A stretch of DNA of 64,000 nucleotides from positions 1 through 64,000 of the forward strand of contig JADKJT010000001.1 in the NCBI GenBank assembly GCA_016720905.1, read 5' to 3'. Source of the stretch: Gemmatimonadaceae bacterium (GTDB lineage: Bacteria; Gemmatimonadota; Gemmatimonadetes; Gemmatimonadales; Gemmatimonadaceae). Below are positions 1 through 9,286 of this stretch, in pieces. Under the pieces are notes generated by a model that did not search any database, had not been told where the DNA came from, and saw nothing but the letters and a program-made list of their open reading frames with translations. How positions within the stretch are numbered: position 1 is the first letter of the stretch; the number at the start of each line of letters is the position of its first letter. The position numbers were made by a program, and so were the translations under genes.

Positions 1-1160
1 GCCGACGGTCGACTGTTGGCACTGCTTGCGGATGGGATGGGCGGATATCGCGGGGGTGCCTACGCCAGTCGCCGAACCACGGAAGTGGTCTCCCAACGAC
101 TGGCGGCCGGCGATTCCGTTGAATCAGCGATTCGCGCGGCGAATGACGCCATTGTGGAAGAAGCGCGCGTTCCGGAACGCGCCGGAATGGGGGACAACGT
201 TGGTTGGCGTGATCGTCGATCGCGAGAGCTACCGTGTTCAACGTTGGCGACTCGCGAGCCTACCATATCACAGTGGACGGCGCCGAACAGGTTACCGAAG
301 ATCACTCGTTTGTCGCGGAAGCGGCGAAGCACGGACAAGCAGACGGCGTCGAGGCGGCTCGATCACGATGGAAGAATGCGCTGACACGCTCAGTAGGTAA
401 CGAAGGTCCACTGGAAGTTGACGTGTTTGGCCCTTTCACGACAGAAGAACCGCATGTCGTCGTACTCTGCAGTGATGGGGTGTACAAAGGCACACCGGAT
501 CACGTGATCTCGAGCGTGGTGCGGGCCGTTCCTGATGTGACCACTGCGGCACAAACGCTCATCGATGTGGCATTTCGACGCGGCAGCGACGACAATATGT
601 CGGCCGTGCTGCTGGAGTTTGGCAGTCTGCCGAGGTCGACCGAGATCACGTTGCCCGTGCCGTTGATGGACGGAGGTGAGCAGATAGACGAGGACTTGTC
701 CACGGTTCCTTCCATGCCATCTGTGGACACAAAAACGTTGAGTACCACCACGGTGACGCGCGACTGGCCCGCGAGTGCTACGCGAAAGAAACCTCAGTCT
801 TCCAGACAACTGATTGCCATCGCAGTGTGCGCAGTTGGGTTGGCCGCGATGGCTGCCAGTTGGTGGTTCGGCCGGGATACCGACTACCAACCGCCGAACG
901 CAAGCGCGATTGTGAAGAAGAAAGGATTGGATGCGGACACATCGCGGGATACGACGAAGTCGATGAACGGGGAGAATCAGGATACGGCGTCTCGGGATAC
1001 CGCGACTCCGGATACAGCGACGTCGGGCTCGGCAGCGACTGTGCCGATGGCGGGCAACAGTCTTTCTCCGTCGCGCGGGTCGCAGACAAGAATGGATACA
1101 AAGGCTGCGGTTGAAACGCCGAAGCCACCAGCTGGAAAAGCCCCGCCTCTCAAAAAGTGA
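1..1160 (+). pseudogene. PP2C-type Ser/Thr protein phosphatase, 5' partial, frameshifted
   Basis: Metal-dependent PP2C phosphatase that would dephosphorylate Ser/Thr of target proteins on the cytoplasmic side. The start lies outside the window. Frame 1 gives ADGMGG near nt 25-45; frame 2 gives a TTLVGVIVD stretch; frame 3 (from nt 234) gives VGDSRAY and the metal-binding GSDDN motif (nt ~580-600). One extra G in a five-G run near nt 188-193 explains the first shift, and a second shift lies near nt 232-240. After the catalytic domain come one membrane span (nt ~805-870) and a Thr/Asp/Lys-rich tail, probably extracytoplasmic. The gene precedes a zinc-ribbon membrane protein on the same strand. 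The family is clear; whether the breaks are real or sequencing errors is not. Confidence 0.8.
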
Positions 1161-1213
1161 ATCGCATCAGCGCATCGCAGTTCCTTCCATTTCCCCAGTG
1201 ATGCACAGCACGC

Positions 1214-2273
1214 ATGGATAACTAAACTCGTACGTGTAGCACTTGCGGACAGTCCATTCCTGAGGGCACGGCGGCATGCCAGACATGCGCGGCGTCTCAG
1301 ACCGCAACCCTCGCGCCGCTGGCTTGGCCAGGCGAGGGCTCACGCAACCTTGTGTTCCCAGGCGAACCTGCGGCAGCGCCACCGCCTGCCGAGTCTCCGA
1401 CGGTTCTGACTTGGGGTCAGGATCGCACACCGGTAGTCACGACTGGTGAATTCGAGTGGCACATTGAGCTGGCCTTCTTCGCGCAACCAGCCGTCGCCTC
1501 CAGTCCCGCGCGTCGAACCTATTGTCATTCCCCCGCCAAGACAAACGCCGCCGCCAAGACAAACGCCGCCGCCAATTCCACCGTCGCCACCTCCAACGCC
1601 ACGCGTAGAATTCGATCGTGAAACTCGGGTGGTCGCCCCTGATCCGGTCGTTCAACAACCCAAACGTCCGCCCCCAATTCCGAACCCGCCACCCATTGAC
1701 CGACCGGCGGCGCCACCCAATCGTCCTCGTTCGGTCCCGCCACCACTTCCGCGCGATCGCCAATTGCCGCGCGATCGACCGCCGTCCCTCCCCGCCACCG
1801 CAATCACGCGCAGCGATGGAGCGCTCGGCCGATTATCATCGTCCGTACGGAAGTGTCGGGCGCGGCCTCTCCTGGATGATTGGGCTTACAATGCTGCTTT
1901 TTTGGATGCCATTGCTTGGCCCGTTCCTCGCCGGCATTGTTGGAGGTCGCAAGTCAGGCGGGGTAATGAACGCCATCATGGCGGCAATGCTTCCGTCTAT
2001 GCTGCTCGCACTTTTGTTGGTGAACATGGCCGGTCTGCTTTCTGGTATCCCTCTCCTTGGGTCGTTTGCCACGGCTCACCGCACTGGTCGTCGCCTTCGC
2101 TGGTTTTACGCCGCTTATTGTCGGTGCGATTCTTGGCGGCGTTCTCGCCGCCGGGAGAAGAGACGTCTGGCGTTGCTATGGTTGTCGTCCTTGGACTCAG
2201 CGCATTGATCGGGTTTCGCATCTTTACCCAGATCTCGGGCGACGCGAACACCGTCGCGCGGTGGCTATCCTAG
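1214..2273 (+). pseudogene. Zinc-ribbon, proline-rich membrane protein, multiply frameshifted
   Basis: Function unknown. Nucleotides 1235-1290 encode a zinc ribbon with two CxxC knuckles (CSTCG and CQTC, 14 residues apart). A long Pro-rich stretch follows (nt ~1500-1800), containing a 15-bp direct repeat that encodes PPPRQT. Then come at least three hydrophobic segments (nt ~1860-2060, 2070-2150 and 2180-2240), rich in Gly and typical of membrane spans. The parts lie in different frames (2, 3, 1, 2, 3 in order), so at least four indels separate them. The only upstream ATG (1214) is followed by an in-frame TAA at 1223. The order zinc ribbon, disordered linker, small membrane domain is common in uncharacterised bacterial proteins. 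The continuity is my reconstruction. Confidence 0.5.
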
Positions 2274-2286
2274 CAATCCCACGCGA

Positions 2287-5200
2287 GTGAGCGATCCGAA
2301 TGCAGACGCGGTTGGTGAACATGACCGACCGATAGAACGTGACGCGCCGCTGTCATTTACATTCTTCGGTGCGACCGTCCTACGCCGAGGTAGTGCGAAT
2401 GATCCGCAGAAGCCGATATTTACGGCGGGCAAGCCTCTGGCTCTCCTTGCCTTTCTCGCCTGCTCGCCCGGCAATGGCGCGAGCCGTGAACAACTGATCG
2501 ACCTGCTCTGGTCGGATGTAGAACCAGAGGCGGCGCGTCATACACTTCGACAAACGCTGTGGTATGTCCGTCGGAAACTGGGAGTGATCCATTCTCAGGC
2601 ACGGGTGATTTGGTTCGCCTGACCGCGCGAATCCCTTCGGACCTCATCGCGTTCCTTCGCGCTCTCGACGATGACCAACCCGAAGCCGCTCTACAACACT
2701 ATGCGGGGGACTTCTTTCCCGACTTTGCTTCCCCGGGCGGCGCAGCGTTCAAGCATTGGGCTGACATGGAGCGTTCACGACTCCGTGCGATGTTTGTGGG
2801 CGCGGCAACACGTGTGGTACGCGATCGCCTGGGGAAGGGTCGCGCGCGCGATGCGATCCTTGTTGCTCGGAGAGCGCACGAGCTTGCCCCTCGCCATCAA
2901 GCGGCGTGGCGGTTGCTCCTCGAGTCGCATGTAGCTGCAAGCGACGCGGTGGGTGCGGCGATCGAACTGGAACGGCTTGAACGGTGGTTGGCCGATGAGG
3001 AGCTGGAGCCCGATCCGGCGACTACGCAGGTCATCAAGTCGGTTCGTGCCGGGCGATCGATTCCGGCGAGCCTCCTTCTCTTGGCGAAGTGGAGTCCGGC
3101 AGCCCCTACGCCGAACTCGTCGGCCGCGAAGCAGAGTTCGCCGACCTGCTCACCGCCTTCGACGCCACCAAACGCGGCCAATCGCGCCACGTCCACATCG
3201 CCGCGCCCGCCGGCCTCGGAAAAACGCGACTCCTCGACGGCTTCGCCGCACGTCTGCGCTCAACGCGCGTGCGCGTCATCACGGTGCGCGCCACACCCGC
3301 CGAACGCTCGCTCCCATACGCCTTCGCCGCGCAGTTGGTCTCGGCGATGGTGCAGTTGCGCGGCGCGTCCGCGGTGTCTCCCGACACCGCGCGTACGCTC
3401 GTGGCCCTTGCCCCGACTTCGTCCAGCTATCTGAACGCGGAACCCGACCGCAGCACGGGCGACGAGGCGTTGCGCCGGCGATCGTTGGCCATCACGGAAC
3501 TGGTCACCACCATCGCGCACGACGCACCGTTAGTGCTGTTGGTGGACGACGTACACTGGATGGACATGCAGTCGCGCACCCTGCTGGCGTCGCTCGCCAC
3601 GCGCTTAGGCACCTCACCGGTGCTGCTGGTGACCACAGGCCGTTCGGCCGACCGGTTCAGCGAGAGCACCCCCGCTGCCCATCGGCTCTCGCTCAACCCG
3701 CTCACCGTGGAAGACGTGGGCGGACTGGTCATGAGCCTGGGCCAACTGCCTGCTGAACCATGGAGTGAAGCGTTTGTCAGCGGCCTCCATGAGACCAGCG
3801 CAGGCTCGCCACTGCTGGTGCTGGAAACACTGCAACTGGTGATGGAACTCGATCAGTTGCGCTTGAGCGATCACCTGTGGTCCACCCCCGACGCCGGCGC
3901 GCTCAGCGCGACACTGGGCGCGGGCCGCGCCATGCAGCGACGGCTGACGGCGTTGCCGCCGGCCGCGCGCGACGCCTTGCTGAGGCTGGCCGTGGCAGGC
4001 ACCGCCGTCGATGAGCAGACACTCCCACAGCTGCTGTCACAAGATGGACGTGAGTCGTTGATTCTCCTGGAAACTCGCGGACTGGTAACCCGGGTTGACG
4101 ATGTGGTGCGGGTGGCGCACGATGAAATCGCTGCACTCGCCATTGATATGGCCAGCGATTCGGACCGCATGCGCGCCAATGAAGTCATGGCGTCGCACCT
4201 CGAACGGATTGCGCGCAACGACGTATCGCTGTTGTTGCGCGCCGCCTGGCACCGGGCACGGTGCGCCGATACGACGGCACTGGACAACACGTTTGCGCGT
4301 GCGGTGCGAAGCGCACATCTGAGTGGCGAACACGCGGCCATTCGGGCGCTTGGACAGGAAGTGCTTGGCACCGACGCCGTAGCCCACGATGTGGATCGAC
4401 TCGTGCGTCGCCTGCCGTGGCGCATGAGAACTCGGCGACGCTGGATGACCGGTGCGGTGCTGACGGCCGCCATCGGCGTGATGGCGTTTTCCCTGTGGCG
4501 CACCGTGGCCGTTCCAGGCGACGATATCACGGCGGTGATGATCGCCACCGATGCCGACGGGTCGGCGTTCTACACCCTGACGATTCCTCGCGGAGACCTG
4601 TCCAAGAGTGACCCCATTGAATTGACAGCCACGGGCGAGGCCTTCCCGATTTCCGTCCTCGATTCCGTCTCGATCATGGGCAAACTGCCCAGCGGCGCGT
4701 TTGTGGGTTCGTCCATGCTGGACAACGACCAACGAGACGCCCTCGACCTGGTTCAGGTCTCAATCGCCGGTAAAGTGGAACGGTTGCTGGCGTTGCGTAA
4801 CGATCAGGACTCGCCGATACCATCACCGGATGGACGCCTGGTGGCGTTCACCAGCGGCCATTGGCATCCTGATCAGCGCTCGGATATCGGGGTTTATGAA
4901 CCGTCAACCGCGCTCATCCGCAATCTCACCGACTCTTCTGATGCCAGCGAGTACAGTCCAGTCTGGAGCGCGAATGGGTCCCGCATTGCGTTCGTGCGCA
5001 GTCACGCCAGCGAACGGGCGGCGCAAGTGTGCTGGGTGGCGATTGACAAGTCGAGTGCCCCGTGCCGGGAGCTTGGCGGCGGCTACAACCCTATTCGCAT
5101 CATCGCCTGGCGCTCAGACAGGTCGGTGCTGGTGGTTGCCGAACGACGACCCGGCAATACGCCGATGCTGCTGGACGTCGACATGGAGGGTGGCGCGCCG

Positions 5201-6383
5201 AAGGCCATCGATTCATCGGCTACGCGGTACGTCGCCGATCCGACGGGTCGGGTGGTTCACTGCCTGTGCAGCGTGGAAGGCCTGAGTGGCAAGGTGTTGG
5301 CGGTGTTCAGCCCGAACACCCCGGCCATCAAGCGTGTGGTGCGTCGGAACGGTCGACCAATTCGCTCGTACTATGCACCGTACGTACACTGGCAGAAGCC
5401 CAGCCGCGACCTGGCGTCAATTGCCATCGTCGGTCCGTCGCAGTCGTTTGTGGGCCAACGTATCCAGCTTGGCATCAGCGGGATCGATTCCACGGGGAAC
5501 GAACGCGAGGTATCGTCGCCCGTATGGAAGTCGCTTGATACATCTACGGCCGTCATCGATGGGCTGGGCGTCGCGTCCATTCGCACCTTGGGCGTGGCGA
5601 TGTTTCAGGCGTCAGCAGGCCGCATCATGTCGCCCGTGTTCTCAACCACCGCGCGTGCGCCTGAATTGCATGCGGAGTTTACCGAACACTGGACATCCCC
5701 GCTGAACGCACATTGGATCGACTATGGCACGCCGCCTCCGCGCGTCATCGCTCAGGGGGCACGCCGGTCGCTCTTCCTGAATGGTGATGGATATCTCACC
5801 AGCGGCGTAATCAGTCAGCGCACGATTGACGCATCCACCGGCGCCGGGGTTCGCGTGTGGTTTCGCGCGCCGATCAGGATTGCGCAGTGGCAGGCGCTTA
5901 CCCTAACGCTCGATGCCGTCGCGTCGAACTCGGCGCTGGCCGAGTGGCGCGAGCGCAGCCGCATCGATGGGGCCCTGCCGTCATCGTGGAATGCATTCAG
6001 CGCCAATCGAGGATGCTGCGCTTCGCGCCCCACGTGCAGAGTTTGGCGAGAATCTTTCGCTGCTGAAATTGAACGCCTCTGCCGAGGACGTGCCGATTTC
6101 GGTCACGCCCCCACGCATCACCGACGGGCTTCCACACTCCATCGTGCTGCAGATACTGGGCGACGGGCGCTGTGGACTCGCCATCGACGACCAGGTCGTC
6201 GCGATTTCACCGAACGCCCTCAAAACTGATCGACCGCTTCGCGTGCAGCTCGACGGTCAGTCGGTGGGCACCGCCATTCTGGTGGACTCGCTGGAAGCGT
6301 GGAGTGGCATTCGCACATCTATCGATTGGAGCGGAGCGGCCTCGGCGGCAGGCCCAGTCAAGGGTGGGGTACCCCGCCGTTGA
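2287..6383 (+). pseudogene. Membrane-spanning SARP/BTAD regulator with AAA ATPase and beta-propeller, frameshifted
   Basis: Very large regulator in three frames. Nt 2287-2600: winged-helix DNA-binding domain. Nt 2600-3070: bacterial transcriptional activator (BTAD) helical repeats. Nt ~3105-4400: AAA/NB-ARC-like ATPase with Walker A APAGLGKT and Walker B LLVDDVHWMD. Nt ~4435-4510: one membrane span after a basic stretch. The rest would be extracytoplasmic: TolB/WD40-like strands (PDGRLVAF, NGSRIAF), an Ig-like stretch (nt ~5440-5640) and a lectin/LamG-like end. Frame changes lie near 2590, 3085-3095 and 5995-6015, each restoring family-like sequence. The design recalls CadC/ToxR one-component sensors, with a SARP-ATPase core instead of a simple winged helix. 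The 3' end is duplicated, diverged, at 7912-7998. Confidence 0.75.
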
Positions 6384-6384
6384 G
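6299..6384 (+). repeat. Direct repeat copy 1: 3' end of the SARP-type regulator
   Basis: The last ~86 nt of the regulator, encoding SGIRTSIDW to the stop, recur at 7912-7998 at roughly 85% identity (13 mismatches in 87 aligned positions, counted by eye). The two copies bracket the P-loop ATPase gene and its AT-richer leader. See the remnant at 7905-7998. Confidence 0.85.
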
Positions 6385-6440
6385 AGCATTTGATCACGTC
6401 ACGTGACGCAACTGTCGGCACCATTGTCTGATATACCAAA

Positions 6441-6472
6441 TTGACACTTTCGTTTATCATGATAAACGAAAG
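6441..6472 (+). promoter_or_regulatory. Perfect 26-bp palindrome beside a -35-like hexamer, candidate operator
   Basis: TTGACA at 6441-6446 abuts a perfect palindrome at 6447-6472 (arm CTTTCGTTTATCA, no spacer). It lies in an AT-richer 200-bp leader, about 130 bp upstream of the ATPase start. An unbroken palindrome overlapping a promoter is typical of a dimeric repressor site. The ATPase has a C-terminal winged-helix-like region, so autoregulation is possible but inferred. No convincing -10 box is visible at the ideal distance. Confidence 0.55.
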
Positions 6473-6600
6473 CAATGACGCATCTGATCGGCGAGAATCG
6501 ACTGCTCGTCTCAACAGCATTGCCTCATAATGGAAATGTGATTACTTTATATTTCTAAAGTGTACAACTACAAAGCGCATCCTCACCAGTGGGAGGGCCT

Positions 6601-7821
6601 GTGGCGGTTACGAACGAGAACCCGTTTCGCATCAGCGGCACCGTTCACGGACAGTTTTTCACGGATCGGGACGCCGAGCTGGCGAGAATCCGTGCCGCCT
6701 TGCTCGAACCGAGCCACAAGCTGTTGCTGTACGGACCTCGCCGAATCGGGAAGACGTCGACGCTCGCCAATGCCGTGGCCGCGATAAACAAGGGCAAAGG
6801 GTTCGCCTTCATGGCTGACTTGTCCACGGTCACGACGATAACAGACATGGCCAATAAGGTGATGACGGGGGCCTCCGTCATACTCGGCCGATCGGCGACC
6901 CGCTGGATTCGAGATCTCGCCGGGAAGCTGCAATTCGCCATCAAGATGACGCCCGATCCGATAACCGGCGCCATGGTGCCGAGCTTGGACGTGACGGCGC
7001 GTGACGCGGCGCGAGAGGACCAGCAGCGAGCCCTTGAGGGCGTGCTGGACAGCCTCGATGGTCTTGCCGCGCAACGAGGCGTCACGCTGGGCCTCGTCTT
7101 CGATGAGTTTCAGGAGATTGGACGACTCGGTGGAGAAAACGTCGAGTGGCATCTGCGGGGTGTCATGCAACGCCATCAGCATCTCAGCTATGTCGCGGCC
7201 GGATCAAAGCCAAGCCTGCTCAAGGCGATGGTTGGCAAGGGTCGGGCGTTCTACCAGCTTTTCACGCCGCTGCACTTTCGTCCGATAGAACGCCATCATT
7301 TGTCGGACTGGATTGACTCGCGAATGGACAGTTGTGGATTGGTTCCCATGGGAGCGGGGGCGACCTGTGTTGCCTGGGCTGGTCCGCGAACGCGGGACAT
7401 CGTGCGCCTGGCGCGAAAATGCGTAGACCGCGCGCCAACCGGTAGCCACGTAGGAACAGATTCGGTCTTGGCCGCCTTTCTCGAAATTATTGATGAAGAT
7501 GCAGATTTCTTTCAAACCAGTTGGGCGTCCCTCACCTCGCAGCAACAAAACCTGCTACGGGCAGTCGCCGGCGCCGAACAGGGACTCACCACGAAGGACG
7601 TGCGCGGGCGATTCGGCCTCGACGCCAGCGGGACCGTCACGAATGCGTTAACCGCGTTTGTCGGCCAGGATCGACTGGTGCGCACGGCATACGGCTCGAC
7701 GTACGCGTTTGACAATCCGTATGAACGCGGGTGGGTGATCACGCGAACCTTGGCGGACATCGGCATGGTGCAGACGCCGACATTCATTGCGTCGCCAACC
7801 AGTGAATACGACGAGCCGTAG
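6601..7821 (+). CDS. P-loop ATPase (archaeal-ATPase/STAND-like) with C-terminal winged helix
   Basis: About 406 residues. Start chosen at GTG 6601 because a strong Shine-Dalgarno, GGGAGG, lies at 6591-6596; an in-frame GTG at 6589 lacks one. Walker A GPRRIGKT is at residues ~45-52 and Walker B LVFDEFQE near 158-165. A sensor-like AAGSKPSLL segment follows, and the C-terminal ~100 residues (TTKDVRGRFGLDASGTVTNAL) look like a winged helix. The pattern matches the 'archaeal ATPase' family (Pfam PF01637-like), whose members occur in mobile and defence contexts and mostly lack known functions. It stands alone between direct repeats of the upstream gene's 3' end. No partner gene or transposase is present. 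Confidence 0.75.
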   Translation: MAVTNENPFRISGTVHGQFFTDRDAELARIRAALLEPSHKLLLYGPRRIGKTSTLANAVAAINKGKGFAFMADLSTVTTITDMANKVMTGASVILGRSATRWIRDLAGKLQFAIKMTPDPITGAMVPSLDVTARDAAREDQQRALEGVLDSLDGLAAQRGVTLGLVFDEFQEIGRLGGENVEWHLRGVMQRHQHLSYVAAGSKPSLLKAMVGKGRAFYQLFTPLHFRPIERHHLSDWIDSRMDSCGLVPMGAGATCVAWAGPRTRDIVRLARKCVDRAPTGSHVGTDSVLAAFLEIIDEDADFFQTSWASLTSQQQNLLRAVAGAEQGLTTKDVRGRFGLDASGTVTNALTAFVGQDRLVRTAYGSTYAFDNPYERGWVITRTLADIGMVQTPTFIASPTSEYDEP

Positions 7822-7904
7822 GGATGATGGCGCGAGTGTCGCGCACGCAGGGTACTCACGTCGAAAGCTGCTCGAACGCATGATTGCCGCGCAGTCGAAC
7901 GGTC

Positions 7905-7998
7905 CGCGTAAGCGTGGAGCGGGATTCGCACGTCAATCGATTGGGGCGAGGCGGCATCTGCGGCAGGCCCAATCAAGGCTGGGGTACCATGCCGTTGA
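7905..7998 (+). pseudogene. Remnant of a SARP-type regulator 3' end (direct repeat copy 2)
   Basis: Nt 7912-7998 translate to SGIRTSIDW, a short variable part, then AAGP and a terminal TGA, matching the regulator's C-terminus at 6299-6383. Just upstream the frame is closed by TAA (7909-7911) where the intact copy has a Glu codon, and similarity fades. This is therefore a dead fragment. It may be the trace of a tandem paralogue or of target duplication during insertion of the ATPase cassette. Nothing else gene-like is seen from 7822 to 8049. Confidence 0.75.
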
Positions 7999-8049
7999 GT
8001 GCTGGGGAACCGAGATGGGTCACGCGGTGATTCCTCCACCGGTTCACCG

Positions 8050-9279
8050 CTACCGCCGCAACGCCACGGCCTCCACCACCCGCATCACGTCGCCCACCCG
8101 CGGATGCCGCCCGCACCACACGATGCGCTCGCCGCCCACATCGTTGAGCGCACTGGCCGCGTCGCCCACGGCCAACGCCTTTGCCACCACCAGCACCAAC
8201 GGCACATCACCTGCCGCGCGCACTTTTGCGACCTTGGCCGTGAGGTACTCCGGCGTCCAGAATCCCACCAGTTCCACGGCGGCTTCCCGCCCGTCATCGT
8301 GTCGCAGCGTGAAGTCCGGTAGAAACACCGCACCACCCGCCGAGAGCGGCGAACGCTCACGCGACAACGTCCATCCAGACGACGTCGCCCACGACGACGC
8401 ACGAAAGTCGCGGACGAAACGTCGCTCCCACGCCGAGTCGTAGCGCTCGCGGCGCGGTTCCCCGCCAACCGGTGCCGCGTGCGCGCCCGCTCGTGCGCGC
8501 CCCCGCAATTGCAGCGTGCACGGGTGTCCATCGCGCAACACGTTGGCGTCCACCCGCCAGCCGGGAGAACGGGCCAGCACCGGCAACACGCGCGCGAAGC
8601 GCACACCGTACCGCGCGGGGCGCACGAGAAATGCCGCGGCCGGTCCGGTGAGCACCAGTCGATAGCGCTTCCCCTCCCGGACGAGTTCGTGCATCAACCC
8701 CGCGGCCTTCACTGCGCGAAACACATCCCGCCATCCACCGCGAGTGTGCAGGACAACGCGCGTCGCGTCGCGCAGGACACCGCGTGCGAGCTCAAGATTG
8801 TAGCGCGCCAACAGGGCGCGACCGTCACCTTCCGGCACGCGACGCAAGCGTCGCGCGCCCGGTCGATCGTCGTACAGTGTACGCTGCAACGTGTCGGGGG
8901 CGATACCCAAGTTGGCCGCAGCGTCGGCATACGGAACCAGCGTGTCACCCGACACCGGCGGCCACAGCGCGCCGCGCGCCGCGAAGACCTGCCGACGGGC
9001 GTCTTCAAGCTGCGCGGCTCCTGGTGGCGCATCAAAATCACACCACTCAATCAGTGCCCGCGAAATCCCGGCCAACCGCGAGGCATCGCGCACACGTCGC
9101 TCCTGACGTCGGAGCGCCTCCGTCACCGTCTCAAGTGATCGCCCCTCCAGTCGCCGCACCAGCCGCAGCATGCGATCGAGAAACGGCACAATCCGCCCCC
9201 GCGGATCGGCGAGATAGTGTACGCGCAGCACGTCCCCATTCGCCTGCACGAATGGATCCACCTGCGCGCGGGTCAGCAC
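8050..9279 (-). CDS. Bax1-like DUF790 family nuclease, partner of XPB helicase
   Basis: About 409 residues, the usual length for DUF790/Bax1. In archaea Bax1 binds the XPB helicase and acts as a structure-specific endonuclease in excision-type repair. The C-terminal nuclease core is visible as LPDFTL, then ELVGFWTPEYL and a following Lys, the D...E...K pattern of PD-(D/E)xK enzymes. Start chosen at GTG 9279, 7 nt after the helicase stop; the frame is open further upstream but that sequence is antisense-type and overlaps the helicase. It is last in the minus-strand operon AbiEi-AbiEii-XPB-Bax1. Direct adjacency to an XPB homologue supports the call strongly. Confidence 0.82.
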   Translation of the reverse strand: MLTRAQVDPFVQANGDVLRVHYLADPRGRIVPFLDRMLRLVRRLEGRSLETVTEALRRQERRVRDASRLAGISRALIEWCDFDAPPGAAQLEDARRQVFAARGALWPPVSGDTLVPYADAAANLGIAPDTLQRTLYDDRPGARRLRRVPEGDGRALLARYNLELARGVLRDATRVVLHTRGGWRDVFRAVKAAGLMHELVREGKRYRLVLTGPAAAFLVRPARYGVRFARVLPVLARSPGWRVDANVLRDGHPCTLQLRGRARAGAHAAPVGGEPRRERYDSAWERRFVRDFRASSWATSSGWTLSRERSPLSAGGAVFLPDFTLRHDDGREAAVELVGFWTPEYLTAKVAKVRAAGDVPLVLVVAKALAVGDAASALNDVGGERIVWCGRHPRVGDVMRVVEAVALRR

Positions 9280-9286
9280 GGCGGTG

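Noticed and set aside
6385..8049. Insertion sequence or integrative element
   Set aside because: Direct repeats flank the ATPase gene, but there is no transposase, integrase, or terminal inverted repeat, and the repeats are parts of a coding end.
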